A stretch of DNA of 64,000 nt from Algiphilus sp. (GTDB lineage: Bacteria; Pseudomonadota; Gammaproteobacteria; Nevskiales; Nevskiaceae). Made by a program: the position numbers and the translations under genes. Within the stretch, counting starts at the first letter, position 1. Each line of letters begins with the position of its first letter. The stretch is taken from positions 1-64,000 of the forward strand of contig NZ_JAGLEJ010000051.1 in assembly GCF_023145115.1 (NCBI RefSeq). Direction: 5' to 3'. Positions 33,196 through 42,798 of the stretch are shown here, in pieces. The notes below the pieces were generated by a model. It was not told the origin of the DNA, ran no database searches, and saw nothing but the letters and a program-made list of their open reading frames with translations.

Positions 33196-33576
33196 GTGAC
33201 CGGAAAGATCATGGTGATCGACGACAGCCAGACGATCCGGCGCACGGCGGAAACGCTGCTGTCGCGGGCTGGCTACACGGTGATCACCGCCAAGGACGGG
33301 TTCGAGGCGCTCGCCAAGATCGCCGATCACGCGCCCGATCTGATCTTCATCGACATCATGATGCCGCGGCTCGACGGCTACCAGTCCTGCGCCCTCATCA
33401 AGGGCAATCCGCGCTTCGCGTCGACGCCCGTGATCATGCTGTCGTCCAAGGATGGTCTCTTCGACCGCGCGCGCGGGCGCATCGTCGGGTCCGACCACTA
33501 CCTGACCAAGCCGTTCACCAAGGACGAGTTGATGGCGGCGGTGCAGGCGCATCTCGCGGACGAGGCCGCGCCGTGA
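33196..33576 (+). CDS. pilG: Response regulator PilG
   Basis: 126-residue CheY-like receiver, the extension-side regulator of twitching motility. VIDDSQTIRRTAETLLSRAG, phospho-Asp in LIFIDIMMPRLDGYQSCALI, VIMLSSKDGLFDRARGRIVG and LTKPFTKDEL follow Pseudomonas PilG closely. GTG 33196 with a GGGGGGG stretch upstream gives VTGKIMVIDDS. Its stop overlaps the pilI start (GTGA). First gene of the pilG-pilI-chpA-chpC-like operon. An extended -10 (TGCTACAAC at 33137-33145) lies about 50 nt upstream. Confidence 0.93.
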   Translation: MTGKIMVIDDSQTIRRTAETLLSRAGYTVITAKDGFEALAKIADHAPDLIFIDIMMPRLDGYQSCALIKGNPRFASTPVIMLSSKDGLFDRARGRIVGSDHYLTKPFTKDELMAAVQAHLADEAAP

Positions 33577-34118
33577 CCGAAACGCTGCGTTCGCTCCGCG
33601 ACCAGCCCTACGCACTGCTCGCCGAGCTCGACCGCACGCTGCGCGCCGCCCGCTTCGAGGCCGCCGAGGGGCAGTTCTGGACCGGGCTCGCCTTCCGGCT
33701 CGGCGAGGACGGCTTCGTGGTGCCGGGCGACGACGTGCGCGAAGTGCTCACGCCGATGCCGGTCACGCGCGTGCCGGGTGCGGCCGAGTGGCTGCTCGGC
33801 GTGGCCAACGTGCGCGGCGACCTGCTGCCGGTCTGCGATCTGCGCACGCTCGCCGGCTATCCGCGCGGCGAGACCGACCGCGACTCGCGCGTGGTGGTCT
33901 TCCATCACGCGCAGGCGCCGCTCGGCTTCCTGGTCGACGGCGTCTACGGCCACCGCCAGTTCGTGCCCGGCGACCAGAAGCATGCGCTCGCCGACAGCGC
34001 CCCGGCACCCCTGCGCGACTGGCTGCTCGGCGCCTTCGTGCGCGAGGGCAGCTCGTGGCGCGTGCTCAGCCTTCACCGGCTCGCCGCTTCGGCGCAGCTC
34101 ACGCACGTGGCGGCCTGA
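33573..34118 (+). CDS. pilI: CheW-like adaptor PilI
   Basis: 181-residue CheW-domain protein linking PilJ to ChpA. After a helical N-terminus, GLAFRLGEDGFVVPGDDVREVLTP begins the domain (shown as family block), then TRVPGAAEWLLGVANVRGDLLPVCDL, which is the CheW core RG motif, and GFLVDGVYGHR. GTG 33573 overlaps pilG's TGA; chpA starts 2 nt after its stop. Confidence 0.92.
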   Translation: MTETLRSLRDQPYALLAELDRTLRAARFEAAEGQFWTGLAFRLGEDGFVVPGDDVREVLTPMPVTRVPGAAEWLLGVANVRGDLLPVCDLRTLAGYPRGETDRDSRVVVFHHAQAPLGFLVDGVYGHRQFVPGDQKHALADSAPAPLRDWLLGAFVREGSSWRVLSLHRLAASAQLTHVAA

Positions 34119-34120
34119 TC

Positions 34121-37100
34121 ATGGTGTACGCGCGCCCGAATCTGGTGGCCGGGATGCACTGGCTCCGGCCCGAGTTCGCGCACAACCTGCAGCGCGCGCG
34201 CGACCTCGTCGAGCAGTACGTCGAGGAGCGCGCCAGCGCCGCCTCGCTGCGCGAGGCGGTCAGCGCCCTGCAGGAAGTGGGCAGCTCGGCGCAGATCGTG
34301 CAGTGCGCCGGCGTCGCCATCGCCGCGGCCGAGATCGCCGATGCCGTCGACGCGCTGAGCCACGAGTCGGTCGAGGACGTGCCGGCGCTGGGGGCGGCCG
34401 TCATGGGCGCGCTCATGCAGCTCGACGACTACGCCGATGCCGTGGTCAGCGGGCTGCCCGACCATGCCCTGGTCCTGCATCCCGCGCTCAACGAACTGCA
34501 CGTCGTGCGCGGCCAGCCGCTGCTCAGCGAGTCCGAGATCTTCGCGCGCCAGGTCGCGATGCTCGGCCCGCAGATGGCATTCGGCGGGCCGGAGCAGGGC
34601 GCGCCGCCGGCGCGGCCGCTCGCGCGCAAGTACGAGACCGTCTACCAGCAGGCGCTGGCCACCTGGCTGCGCGACGAGGCGCGCGAGGGCGTGGCGCGGG
34701 TCGGCAAGCTCAGCGAGGCCTTCGCCCGCGGTACCGACGACGCCGACCAGCACATGCTCTGGCGCTGCATGGCGGCCACGGCCGAGACCGTGCTCACCGG
34801 CGGTCTCGACGGTTCGCTCGATCTCAAGCGCCTGCTCGGGCGCTCGGCGCATGCGGTGCGCGCGCTGGCGGCCGGTGATGCCTTCCCCGAGGCGCGGCAG
34901 CTGGCGGGAGCGCTGCTGCTGCATCTGGGTCGCGCCGACAAGGTCGGTCCGCGCACGCAGCGGCTCCGCGAACGGCTCGAGCTCGACAAGCACCTGCCGG
35001 ATGACGCCGTCCTCGGCCGCATGCGGAACCGCCTGCGCGGCACCAACAGCGCGCTCATCGCGCAGCTGTCGCAGGAGCTCCGCGCCGATCTGGGCAAGGT
35101 CAAGGATCACATCGACCTGCGCGTACGCGCCGGCGCCGGCGACATGGAGGAGGCGCGCGCGCTGCTCGACCAGATGGCGCACACGCTGTCGATGCTGGGG
35201 CTGCCGGCGCTGGCACGCGTGGCGCGCAACCAGATATCGCTGCTCTCGACGCTGCTGTCCGAGGAGGCCGACGCCGGGCACGAAGGCTGGATCGACATCG
35301 CCAGCGCGCTGCTGCGCATCGAGGTCAGCCTCGACGAGGCGCTCTATCGCAACATCAACGCGGTCTCCGCCGAGGTCGACGGCGTGCCGCTGGGCGAGGA
35401 GATTCCCAACGCCGCCGATCTGCAGGGTGGCCAGCAGGCGCTGGTACGCGAGTCGCAGGTCAACATCTCGCGCGTCAAGACCGCTGTCGATGCCTGGATG
35501 CGCAACGGCAATGCCGAGGCGCTGGCGGATGCCGAGCAGCAGCTCCAGGAGGTCGCCGCCGCCCTCGCCGTGATCAGCGAGACGCGCTTCGCCGAGCTGG
35601 TGTCGGGACTTGCCGCACTGGCACGCGAGCAGGGGCTTGCCGCGCTCTGCGACAGCACCCGCGCGGCGGAGCGCTTCGCCGATGCCATCGCGGTGATCGA
35701 CTTCTATCTGGAGAGCCTGCTCGAGCGGCGCGCACCCAGCGCGCATCTCGCCGACGCGCTGGGCACGCTGCTCGACGGCTTCGGTTCGGCCGGCGATGCC
35801 GGCGCCGAGTCGGACGGCACCGACGCTGCGCCCGCTCCGGACACGGTCGCGGACGAGGCGACCGCCGCCGAGCCGGTGGACCCCGACATCCGCGAGGTCT
35901 TCCTCGAGGAAGCCGAGGAGGTGCGCGCCACCATCGAGAGCGCCTACGCGCGCTGGCAGCGCGACCCGGAAGACACCGAGGCCATGCTCGAGGTCCGCCG
36001 CGGCTTCCACACGCTCAAGGGCAGCGGCCGCATGGTCGGGGCCACCGATCTGGGCGAGTTCGCGTGGGCCTGCGAACAGCTGCTCAATGCCTGCCGCGAC
36101 GGCGGACTGGCGGTCACGCCCGCCATCGTCGGCTTCATAGGCGAGGCGGTGGCCTTCGTGCCCGAAATGGTGGCCGCCTTCGCCGACCCCGGACGCAGCC
36201 TCGACCGCGAGCGGCTCGCGGCGCTGTCCGAGAGCGCCGACCGTCTCTTGCACGGCGGCACCACCGGTGCCGAGCGCGAGGATCTGCTGCAGACCTTCCT
36301 GGAGGATGCCGTCGCCCAGGTCGGCATGGCCGGCCGCTGGCTGGAGCGACAGCCCGGGGGCGGCCAGAGCGCGGACCCGGACGTCATCCGCGCCTTCCAT
36401 ACGCTGCGCGGCTCGGCGGCCGCGGTCGGTGCCGAGCGCTTCAGCGCGCTCGCCGGCGGCATCGAGCACTATCTCAACACGCTGCGGCGCGGCGACCGGC
36501 GTCTGGAGGCCGATGACCACGCCCTCATCGCCGAGATCGTCGAGGCGCTGCGCGAGCGCGTCGCCGCGCGCGAGCCCGAACCCGATCCGGCGCGTTTCGA
36601 CGTCTGGATGGCGGGGCTGCGCGAGCGGCACGAACGGCTGCCCGCATCCGAACGCGAGGACGCCGAGGCGCACGCCATCGGCGAGGCCTTCTGCATCGAG
36701 GCGCTGGAATGGCTGCAGGCGATCGACGAGCAGGTCCGCGCCTGGCGCGCCGATCCGGCGGGGCGCCACTACGCGCCGGTCATCCGTGATCACTTCCGCA
36801 ACCTCGGCGGTACCGCGGCCAATGCCGGCTGCGAGCCGCTTGCGGCGCCGGCGCGCGCGCTGGTGACGTGCCTCGAGACCGCCATCGCCGACGACACGCC
36901 GCCCTCCGACAGCGCGCTGGCATCGCTGGAGCGCTTCGTCGAGGCCCTGTTCCAGCGGCTCGACGCCTACCGCGAGCATGGCGCGCCGTCCGTCGACGAC
37001 GATCTCGTCGCGCGCGTGGAAGCGCTCGACTGGCACGGCGATGCGCCCGCTCCGGCCGCGGATGCGGCGGCTGCCTTCCTGCCCGATCACCGTTCCGAGC

Positions 37101-40100
37101 CCGCGCCCGCGGAGGGCGAGGCCCCGTCCGCGCCGCCGATGTCCGGGCCCGATGCGCCGGAAGCGCCGGCCCCCGAGCCGGAACCGCCGGCAGCGCCCAT
37201 CGCACCGGCGGCGAGCGCGGCGACCGAGGACGACGATGCCGCGGAGCTGCGCGAGCTCTTCATCGGCGAGGCACAGGAGCTGCTCGAGGCCATCGACAGC
37301 GACCTCGATCGCCTGGAACGCCAGCCCGGCGCCGAGGAGCCGCTGCGCGAGCTCGCGCGCTCGCTGCACACCTTCAAGGGCAGCGCGCGCATGGCCGGCT
37401 ACGACGACATGGGCGAGGTCGCCCATCGCTGCGAGACGCTGGTCTCGGCGATCGAGGACGGCGCCGTGGCGGCCGACACCGCCGCGCTGTCGCGTCTGCA
37501 CAATGCTGCCGACGGGCTCTACCGCGCCGTCGAGCAGCTCCGCGCCGGGCGCGAGCCGGACGTGCGGACGCTGCTCGAGGAGCTGGACGACGATGCCGCG
37601 GATGCGCCCGAGGCGCCGCCGGCCGACCCGCTGTCCGGGGCCGATGCCGCGACCGCCACCGAGCCCGAGGGCAGCCTCGAGGGCATCGGCGATGCCGTGC
37701 GCGCGCATCCTCCCATGGACGATGCCGGCGAGTGGCCGGCCGAGGACACCGGCGACGACGAGCTGCCGGCGGGCGCGGCGCCGTTCCCCGACACCGCGCG
37801 CGACTGGCGGAACCCCGACGACGAGCGTCTGCCGGCGTGGACCGACGCCCCTGCCGACGACGCCGCCGCGCGCGTCTTCACGCTGGACGATGGCGGAGCG
37901 GCTGGCGCCGTACCGCCCGCCGAGCCGGAAGGCAGCCTGGAGCAGATCGGCGACACGGTGAGCCACCACCCGCCGATGGAGCCGACCGACCCGCTCATCG
38001 ACGACAGCGACGATTTCGCCGCGCCCGGCGACGAAGCCGACGCCGGCCGGCTGGTCGACGCCGGCGCCGACTGGCGCGAGCCGGACGACGACCGTCTGCC
38101 GCCGTGGGTCCCCGCGGGCGCCGGCGCGCCGGCGGCTGCCGAGCCCGACGGCGCGGACGCCGAGCTGCTGTCCGGTTTCCACGAGGAAGCGCGCGACCTC
38201 CTCGAGACCATCGAGGGCGCGCTGGAGCGCTGGTCGCGGGATGCCGAGGCCGGGGTGCCGGCCGCCGATGCCGGCGCGGTCACCGACTTCCGCCGTGCGC
38301 TGCACACCCTCAAGGGCAGCGCGCGCATGGTCGATGCCACCAGCATGGCCGCCGTGGCCCACGAGATGGAATCGATGGCCGACGACCTCGTCGCCGGCCA
38401 TCTCGATGCCGACAGCAGCACCTTCATGCAGCTGCAGACGCGCCTCGAGCAGCTCCAGCATCTGCACGCCGGAACGCGGCCGGGCAATGCCGCGCCACCG
38501 GCGGCCGACGACGACAGTGCCTACTACGACAGCACCTACATCGACGAGCTGACCGGCGGCGCCGAAGCCGCCGCGTCCGCGGCGCAGCCCGTCGACGAGC
38601 CGCCGGTGCCCGCCACCGCACCGGCGCCCGAGACGCAGTGGGATCCGCGCGTGCTCTGGCGCCCGCCGGAGGAGGACGAGGGGCTGCTCGGCCTGCGCCG
38701 CGAGTTCGCCCGCGTCCCGGTTCCGCAGCTGGAGGGGCTGCTCAATCAGGGCGGCGAGATCTCGGTGCTGCGCGCCCGTCTCGACGAGCAGAACGCCGGC
38801 GTCGGGAATCAGCTCGACGAGCTCGGCGAGACGGTCAACCGCCTGCGCGACCAGCTCCGCCAGCTCAACGCCGAGACCGAGGCCCAGATCGAGGCGCGCG
38901 GACTGGTCGGCGGCGAGGCCGAGCCCGACCGCTACGGCCAGGATTTCGATCCGCTGGAGATGGACCGCTACTCGCGCATGCAGGAGCTGTCGCGCGCACT
39001 GGCCGAGACCGTCGGCGACATCAACGTGCTGCAGGACGCCATGCGCGCCGGCAGCGGCGAGACCGAGGCCCTGCTGCTGCAGCAGCAGCGCATCACCAGC
39101 GATCTGCAGCAGGGCCTGATGGGCACGCTGATGGTGCCCTTCGCGCGCCAGACGCAGCGTCTGCAGCGCGTGGTGCGTCAGACCGCCCAGGAATCGGGCA
39201 AGCAGGTACGCGCCCGCTTCGAGGGCGAGGACATCGAGGTCGATCGCAACGTGCTGGAGCGCATGACCGCGCCGCTCGAGCACGCGCTGCGCAACGCCGT
39301 GGTCCACGGCATCGAGGACGCCGCCACGCGCGACGGGCGTGGCAAGCCCGAGCTCGGCACCATCGACGTCCATCTGGCCCGCGAGGGACAGCAGCTGCGA
39401 CTCACCGTCTCCGACGACGGCGGCGGCCTCGATCTCGATGCCATACGCCGCACCGCGATCGAGCGCGGCCTGATGACCGCGAACGCCGAGCTCTCGCAGG
39501 CCCAGCTGGCGCTGTTCATCCTCGAACCGGGCTTCTCCACCGCGCGCGAGCTGACCCAGACCGCCGGTCGCGGCGTCGGCATGGACGTGCTCGCGGCCGA
39601 GGTCCGGCAGCTCGGCGGTTCGCTGGAGATCGATTCGCAGCCCGGGGCCGGCACCCGCTTCGTCATCCGCCTGCCGATCTCGCTGGGCCTGGCACAGGCG
39701 CTGATGTTCGAGGCCGGCGGCGAGACCTTCGCGGTGCCCATCACCGGCATCGAGGGCATCGGCCGGGTGCCGCGCGCGCAGGCCGCGCCGGCCGACGGCA
39801 GCGAAGGGCGCATGCAGTACGGCGACACCGAGTACCGCGTCGCCTTCGCGGCCGACTACATCGGCCTGCCGCGCGCCGCCGCATCCGACGCGCGCGCGCT
39901 GCCGGCCGTGCTCCTGCGCCTGCCCGAAGGCGTCGACGAGGGGTCGCGCAACCTGGCGCTGGTGGTCGACCACGTCATCGGCAACCGCGAGGTCGTGTCC
40001 AAGACCATCGGCCCCGTGCTGGCCGCCGTGCCGGGCATGAGCGGGGCCACCATCCTCCCGGACGGGCGCATCGTGCTGCTGCTCGACCTGATCGCGCTGG

Positions 40101-40543
40101 TGCAGGACCGCGTGCGTCGCCAGCGCATCCGCGAGGCCCCGCCGGTGACCAGCGAGACGCGCGGTGCGCGCCCGCAGGTCATGGTGGTGGACGATTCCAT
40201 CACCATGCGGCGCGTGGCCGAGCGCCTGCTCGAGCGCAACGGCTTCGAGGTCGTGCTGGCGCGCGACGGCGTCGATGCCATGGGCCAGCTCGCGACCCTG
40301 CGCCCCGATGTCGTGCTGCTCGATATCGAGATGCCGCGTGCCGACGGCTTCGAGGTGGCCAGCTACATGCGCAACACGACCGGTCTGGCGGCGACGCCGA
40401 TCATCATGATCACGTCGCGTTCGGGCGACAAGCACCGTGCGCGCGCCGCCGAGCTCGGCGTGCAGCGCTATCTCATCAAGCCGTATCAGGAAGCCGAGCT
40501 GCTCGAAGAGATCCGCGCCGTGCGCGAGGAGGTGCGGGCATGA
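34121..40543 (+). CDS. chpA: Hybrid sensor kinase ChpA (CheA/PilL-type)
   Basis: 2140-residue cytoplasmic kinase of the Pil-Chp system. Order: helical N-terminal region with an HPt-like AHTLSMLG (His about 354); HPt-like modules at about 630 (FHTLKGSGRM), 760 (FHTLRGSAAA), 893 (FRNLGGTAAN, Arg in place of His), 1083 (LHTFKGSARM) and 1395 (LHTLKGSARM). A coiled dimerisation region lies at about 1530-1620, the ATPase with EHALRNAVVHGIED at about 1720 and GRGVGMDVL, a CheW-like domain, and a C-terminal receiver with Asp about 2068 (VVLLDIEMP). Acidic Pro-rich linkers separate modules; one linker is tandemly repeated (about 1181-1340). The multi-HPt layout matches Pseudomonas ChpA. Overlaps the next gene by 4 nt. 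Confidence 0.94.
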   Translation: MVYARPNLVAGMHWLRPEFAHNLQRARDLVEQYVEERASAASLREAVSALQEVGSSAQIVQCAGVAIAAAEIADAVDALSHESVEDVPALGAAVMGALMQLDDYADAVVSGLPDHALVLHPALNELHVVRGQPLLSESEIFARQVAMLGPQMAFGGPEQGAPPARPLARKYETVYQQALATWLRDEAREGVARVGKLSEAFARGTDDADQHMLWRCMAATAETVLTGGLDGSLDLKRLLGRSAHAVRALAAGDAFPEARQLAGALLLHLGRADKVGPRTQRLRERLELDKHLPDDAVLGRMRNRLRGTNSALIAQLSQELRADLGKVKDHIDLRVRAGAGDMEEARALLDQMAHTLSMLGLPALARVARNQISLLSTLLSEEADAGHEGWIDIASALLRIEVSLDEALYRNINAVSAEVDGVPLGEEIPNAADLQGGQQALVRESQVNISRVKTAVDAWMRNGNAEALADAEQQLQEVAAALAVISETRFAELVSGLAALAREQGLAALCDSTRAAERFADAIAVIDFYLESLLERRAPSAHLADALGTLLDGFGSAGDAGAESDGTDAAPAPDTVADEATAAEPVDPDIREVFLEEAEEVRATIESAYARWQRDPEDTEAMLEVRRGFHTLKGSGRMVGATDLGEFAWACEQLLNACRDGGLAVTPAIVGFIGEAVAFVPEMVAAFADPGRSLDRERLAALSESADRLLHGGTTGAEREDLLQTFLEDAVAQVGMAGRWLERQPGGGQSADPDVIRAFHTLRGSAAAVGAERFSALAGGIEHYLNTLRRGDRRLEADDHALIAEIVEALRERVAAREPEPDPARFDVWMAGLRERHERLPASEREDAEAHAIGEAFCIEALEWLQAIDEQVRAWRADPAGRHYAPVIRDHFRNLGGTAANAGCEPLAAPARALVTCLETAIADDTPPSDSALASLERFVEALFQRLDAYREHGAPSVDDDLVARVEALDWHGDAPAPAADAAAAFLPDHRSEPAPAEGEAPSAPPMSGPDAPEAPAPEPEPPAAPIAPAASAATEDDDAAELRELFIGEAQELLEAIDSDLDRLERQPGAEEPLRELARSLHTFKGSARMAGYDDMGEVAHRCETLVSAIEDGAVAADTAALSRLHNAADGLYRAVEQLRAGREPDVRTLLEELDDDAADAPEAPPADPLSGADAATATEPEGSLEGIGDAVRAHPPMDDAGEWPAEDTGDDELPAGAAPFPDTARDWRNPDDERLPAWTDAPADDAAARVFTLDDGGAAGAVPPAEPEGSLEQIGDTVSHHPPMEPTDPLIDDSDDFAAPGDEADAGRLVDAGADWREPDDDRLPPWVPAGAGAPAAAEPDGADAELLSGFHEEARDLLETIEGALERWSRDAEAGVPAADAGAVTDFRRALHTLKGSARMVDATSMAAVAHEMESMADDLVAGHLDADSSTFMQLQTRLEQLQHLHAGTRPGNAAPPAADDDSAYYDSTYIDELTGGAEAAASAAQPVDEPPVPATAPAPETQWDPRVLWRPPEEDEGLLGLRREFARVPVPQLEGLLNQGGEISVLRARLDEQNAGVGNQLDELGETVNRLRDQLRQLNAETEAQIEARGLVGGEAEPDRYGQDFDPLEMDRYSRMQELSRALAETVGDINVLQDAMRAGSGETEALLLQQQRITSDLQQGLMGTLMVPFARQTQRLQRVVRQTAQESGKQVRARFEGEDIEVDRNVLERMTAPLEHALRNAVVHGIEDAATRDGRGKPELGTIDVHLAREGQQLRLTVSDDGGGLDLDAIRRTAIERGLMTANAELSQAQLALFILEPGFSTARELTQTAGRGVGMDVLAAEVRQLGGSLEIDSQPGAGTRFVIRLPISLGLAQALMFEAGGETFAVPITGIEGIGRVPRAQAAPADGSEGRMQYGDTEYRVAFAADYIGLPRAAASDARALPAVLLRLPEGVDEGSRNLALVVDHVIGNREVVSKTIGPVLAAVPGMSGATILPDGRIVLLLDLIALVQDRVRRQRIREAPPVTSETRGARPQVMVVDDSITMRRVAERLLERNGFEVVLARDGVDAMGQLATLRPDVVLLDIEMPRADGFEVASYMRNTTGLAATPIIMITSRSGDKHRARAAELGVQRYLIKPYQEAELLEEIRAVREEVRA

Positions 40544-41025
40544 GCACGGCGAGCGGCGATCTGCCCAGGAGCGTCTTCGGCATGCTGCTCGCCCAGGAGG
40601 GCGGCGACCACATCCTGCTGCCCAACGTCGCGGTCATCGAGGTCGGCAACGTGTTCGATGCCGAGCCCGGGTCCGGATCGGCGCCCTGGTGGCGCGGCAC
40701 CGTCCGGCACGAGGGCGTCGCGGTTCCCGCGGTGGACTTCGAAGTGCTCAACGGCGGCACGGCGGGCGGTGCGCGGCGTGCGCGCGCGGTGTTCGTGCAG
40801 ACCTTCGGCCGGCTCCTGGAGCAGCCGGTGATCGCGCTGCTCTGCCGTGGGCATCCCCACCTGGTCGATGTCGAGCCCAACGCGCTGGTGCCCGCCGCGC
40901 TGACCGGGACCGACCGGGACGATCTCGTGCTGTGCCGCGCCCGGCTCGGCAACACGCTGGTGCTGGTCCCGGATCTGGATACGCTGGAGGCGGAACTGGC
41001 ACACGCCGGCGCCGCCGCGCGCTAG
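40540..41025 (+). CDS. CheW-like protein (ChpC-like)
   Basis: 161 residues with a divergent CheW domain: LPNVAVIEVGNVFDAEPGSG, APWWRGTVRHEGVAVPAVDFE (R-G core), then VIALLCRGHPHLVDVEPNAL. Starts at ATGA on the chpA stop. In Pseudomonas chpC follows chpA-chpB; no chpB (methylesterase) or pilK (methyltransferase) is present here, so receptor adaptation genes are absent or elsewhere. Confidence 0.8.
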   Translation: MSTASGDLPRSVFGMLLAQEGGDHILLPNVAVIEVGNVFDAEPGSGSAPWWRGTVRHEGVAVPAVDFEVLNGGTAGGARRARAVFVQTFGRLLEQPVIALLCRGHPHLVDVEPNALVPAALTGTDRDDLVLCRARLGNTLVLVPDLDTLEAELAHAGAAAR

Positions 41026-41035
41026 GATTGCGGCC

Positions 41036-41305
41036 ATGAGTCTAGAAAACGCCGAGGCCCTGCTTCGCGAGCTGCGCGCCGAGCTCGAGCGCGAGGGCGA
41101 TGCCATGGACGATGCGACGCGCGAACGCCTGCGCGCGCTCGATGCCGACATCCAGGCGCTCCTCGCCCAGCAGGAGGACGCGCCCGACAGCGACTCCATC
41201 ATCTCGCGCGCGACCGAGGCCGAGGCCGAGTTCGCGGCACGGCATCCGGTGGCGGGCGGTTTCCTGCGTCAGCTCGTCGACACGCTGTCCCGGATGGGCA
41301 TCTGA
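41036..41305 (+). CDS. DUF4404 family protein
   Basis: 89-residue, mostly helical acidic protein. LLRELRAELEREGDAMDD, LRALDADIQALLAQ, EAEFAARHPVAGGFLRQLVD and the terminal LSRMGI fit DUF4404. No known function. It starts 10 nt after the ChpC-like gene and may be the tail of that operon. Confidence 0.8.
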   Translation: MSLENAEALLRELRAELEREGDAMDDATRERLRALDADIQALLAQQEDAPDSDSIISRATEAEAEFAARHPVAGGFLRQLVDTLSRMGI

Positions 41306-41359
41306 CGCGACGCTCGGGCACGGCATTCATCGACGCCGCGGGGCGCCCGAGGAGGCCAC

Positions 41360-41683
41360 GTGAAGTTCATCTTCGAAGTCCGGGTCAAGCCCGGCACCAC
41401 CGTCGAGGAATACGCCGACGCCTGGGTCGAGGCAAGCCGCATCATCCAGCGGACGCCCGGCGCGCGCGGTACCTATCTGCACCGCAAGATCGGGGAGCCC
41501 GATACCGTGCTCGCCATCGCGCACTGGGACTCGAAGGCGGCGCGCGACGCCAAGGACGACCGCCGCGACGCCACCGTGCGCGAGATCCTCGACCGGCATG
41601 CGCGCACCTGCGAGATCACCGTCATCGGCGAGTTCGAGGAACCCGAGTGGCAGGTCGAGCCGGAAGCAGCGCGCTCGTCATGA
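41360..41683 (+). CDS. ABM-like dimeric alpha/beta-barrel protein
   Basis: 107 residues. Starts with FIFEVRVKPGTTVEEYADAW, then GARGTYLHRK and LAIAHWDSKAARDA, the beta-alpha-beta pattern of antibiotic-biosynthesis-monooxygenase-type small proteins. The C-terminal ten residues are acidic and variable. GTG 41360 has a GAGGAGG site. Function not assigned. Confidence 0.6.
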   Translation: MKFIFEVRVKPGTTVEEYADAWVEASRIIQRTPGARGTYLHRKIGEPDTVLAIAHWDSKAARDAKDDRRDATVREILDRHARTCEITVIGEFEEPEWQVEPEAARSS

Positions 41684-41788
41684 AACGGTAAGCCCGGACC
41701 GGTACAACGCGCCCGGGCGAGCACCGAACCCGGCATCGATCGGGCGGTCGCCGCCCGCAATGCCTTCCTCCGCTGCCCGCGTCGACCC

Positions 41789-42724
41789 ATGACTTCTCTG
41801 CCCGCGGCCCTGCCGGCCGCCGCCGCCCGCGCATACCGGCGCAGCCGCGACCGGCTGCAGGGCAGCTTCTTCCGGCTGGCGGCAGGCGGTGCGATGCCGG
41901 CGCGCTGGTTCTCGCCCCCGCCGCCCGCGGCACGCGCCGCGCGCAGCGGCGTGCTGCACGTGGAGATCGTCAGTCACTGCTGGCGCTACAGCCGCCTGCT
42001 GGCGTGCCAGCTGCGCTCGCTGCAGCAGCATCCGCCGCGCGACGTGCGGGTGACCATGACGGTGGTCCACGCGCGGGAGGACGCGGAAACGGTGGCGCTG
42101 CTGGAAGCCACCCGGGCAATCGCCGTGCCCAACGTCCGCTGGCGCTGGATGGCGCTGCCGCCCGCGGAGCTGTTCCGGCGCGCCATCGGGCGCAACCGTG
42201 CCGGCCGCGCCACCGCGGCCGACTGGGTGTGGTTCACCGACTGCGACGTGGTCTTCGGACCCGGGTGTCTCGACGGCCTCGCCCGCGCGCTGCAGGGATG
42301 CGATGCCGTGCTGGTGCACCCGCGCGAGGAACTGGGCACGCCGGTCCTGGACGCCGATGATCTGGGCGGTGTCCACGACGGCCGGGCGCTGGTCGATCCG
42401 GTCGCCATGGATTGCACGCCGCGGCGCCTGACCCGTGCCACCGGCCCCATGCAGATCGTGCACGGCGACGTGGCGCGCGCCCGCGGCTACTGCGCCGATA
42501 TCGCGCTCTACCAGCGACCGGCGGCGCAGTGGTGCAAGGCGCACGAGGATCGCGCCTTCCGCTGGCTGCTGGGCACGCCGGGGCTGGGGGTCGCGGTGCC
42601 CGCGGTCTATCGCGTGCGGCATGCGCACAAGGGACGCGATGCCGGGCGCCGCTCGCCGCTGCGGGCGATGCTGCGCCGCTGGCGGACCCGCCGCCAGGAT
42701 CGGCCGGGCACGGCGCGCGCCTGA
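41789..42724 (+). CDS. Glycosyltransferase family 2-like protein
   Basis: 311 residues. An Arg-rich N-terminus is followed by VLHVEIVSHCWRYSRLLACQ, a nucleotide-sugar-binding strand, and WVWFTDCDVVFGPGCLDGL, whose DCD corresponds to the DxD metal motif of GT-A enzymes. KAHEDRAFRWLLG could be the acceptor or catalytic ED region. No signal peptide or membrane helix. Lies near a KpsS-like gene and a DUF6492 gene, suggesting surface-glycan synthesis (inference). Confidence 0.7.
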   Translation: MTSLPAALPAAAARAYRRSRDRLQGSFFRLAAGGAMPARWFSPPPPAARAARSGVLHVEIVSHCWRYSRLLACQLRSLQQHPPRDVRVTMTVVHAREDAETVALLEATRAIAVPNVRWRWMALPPAELFRRAIGRNRAGRATAADWVWFTDCDVVFGPGCLDGLARALQGCDAVLVHPREELGTPVLDADDLGGVHDGRALVDPVAMDCTPRRLTRATGPMQIVHGDVARARGYCADIALYQRPAAQWCKAHEDRAFRWLLGTPGLGVAVPAVYRVRHAHKGRDAGRRSPLRAMLRRWRTRRQDRPGTARA

Positions 42725-42798
42725 GCCCGGGGCGTCGCGTCACCGGCGCGTAACGGGCGCGTTGCCGCGATGTCATGGCCGGCCGCCATCATCGGGCC

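Noticed and set aside
34073..40435. A minus-strand open frame of about 2120 codons opposite chpA
   Set aside because: Long antisense frames arise in GC-rich genes with strong third-position bias. The translation is low-complexity, with no domain, whereas chpA on the plus strand has clear kinase motifs.
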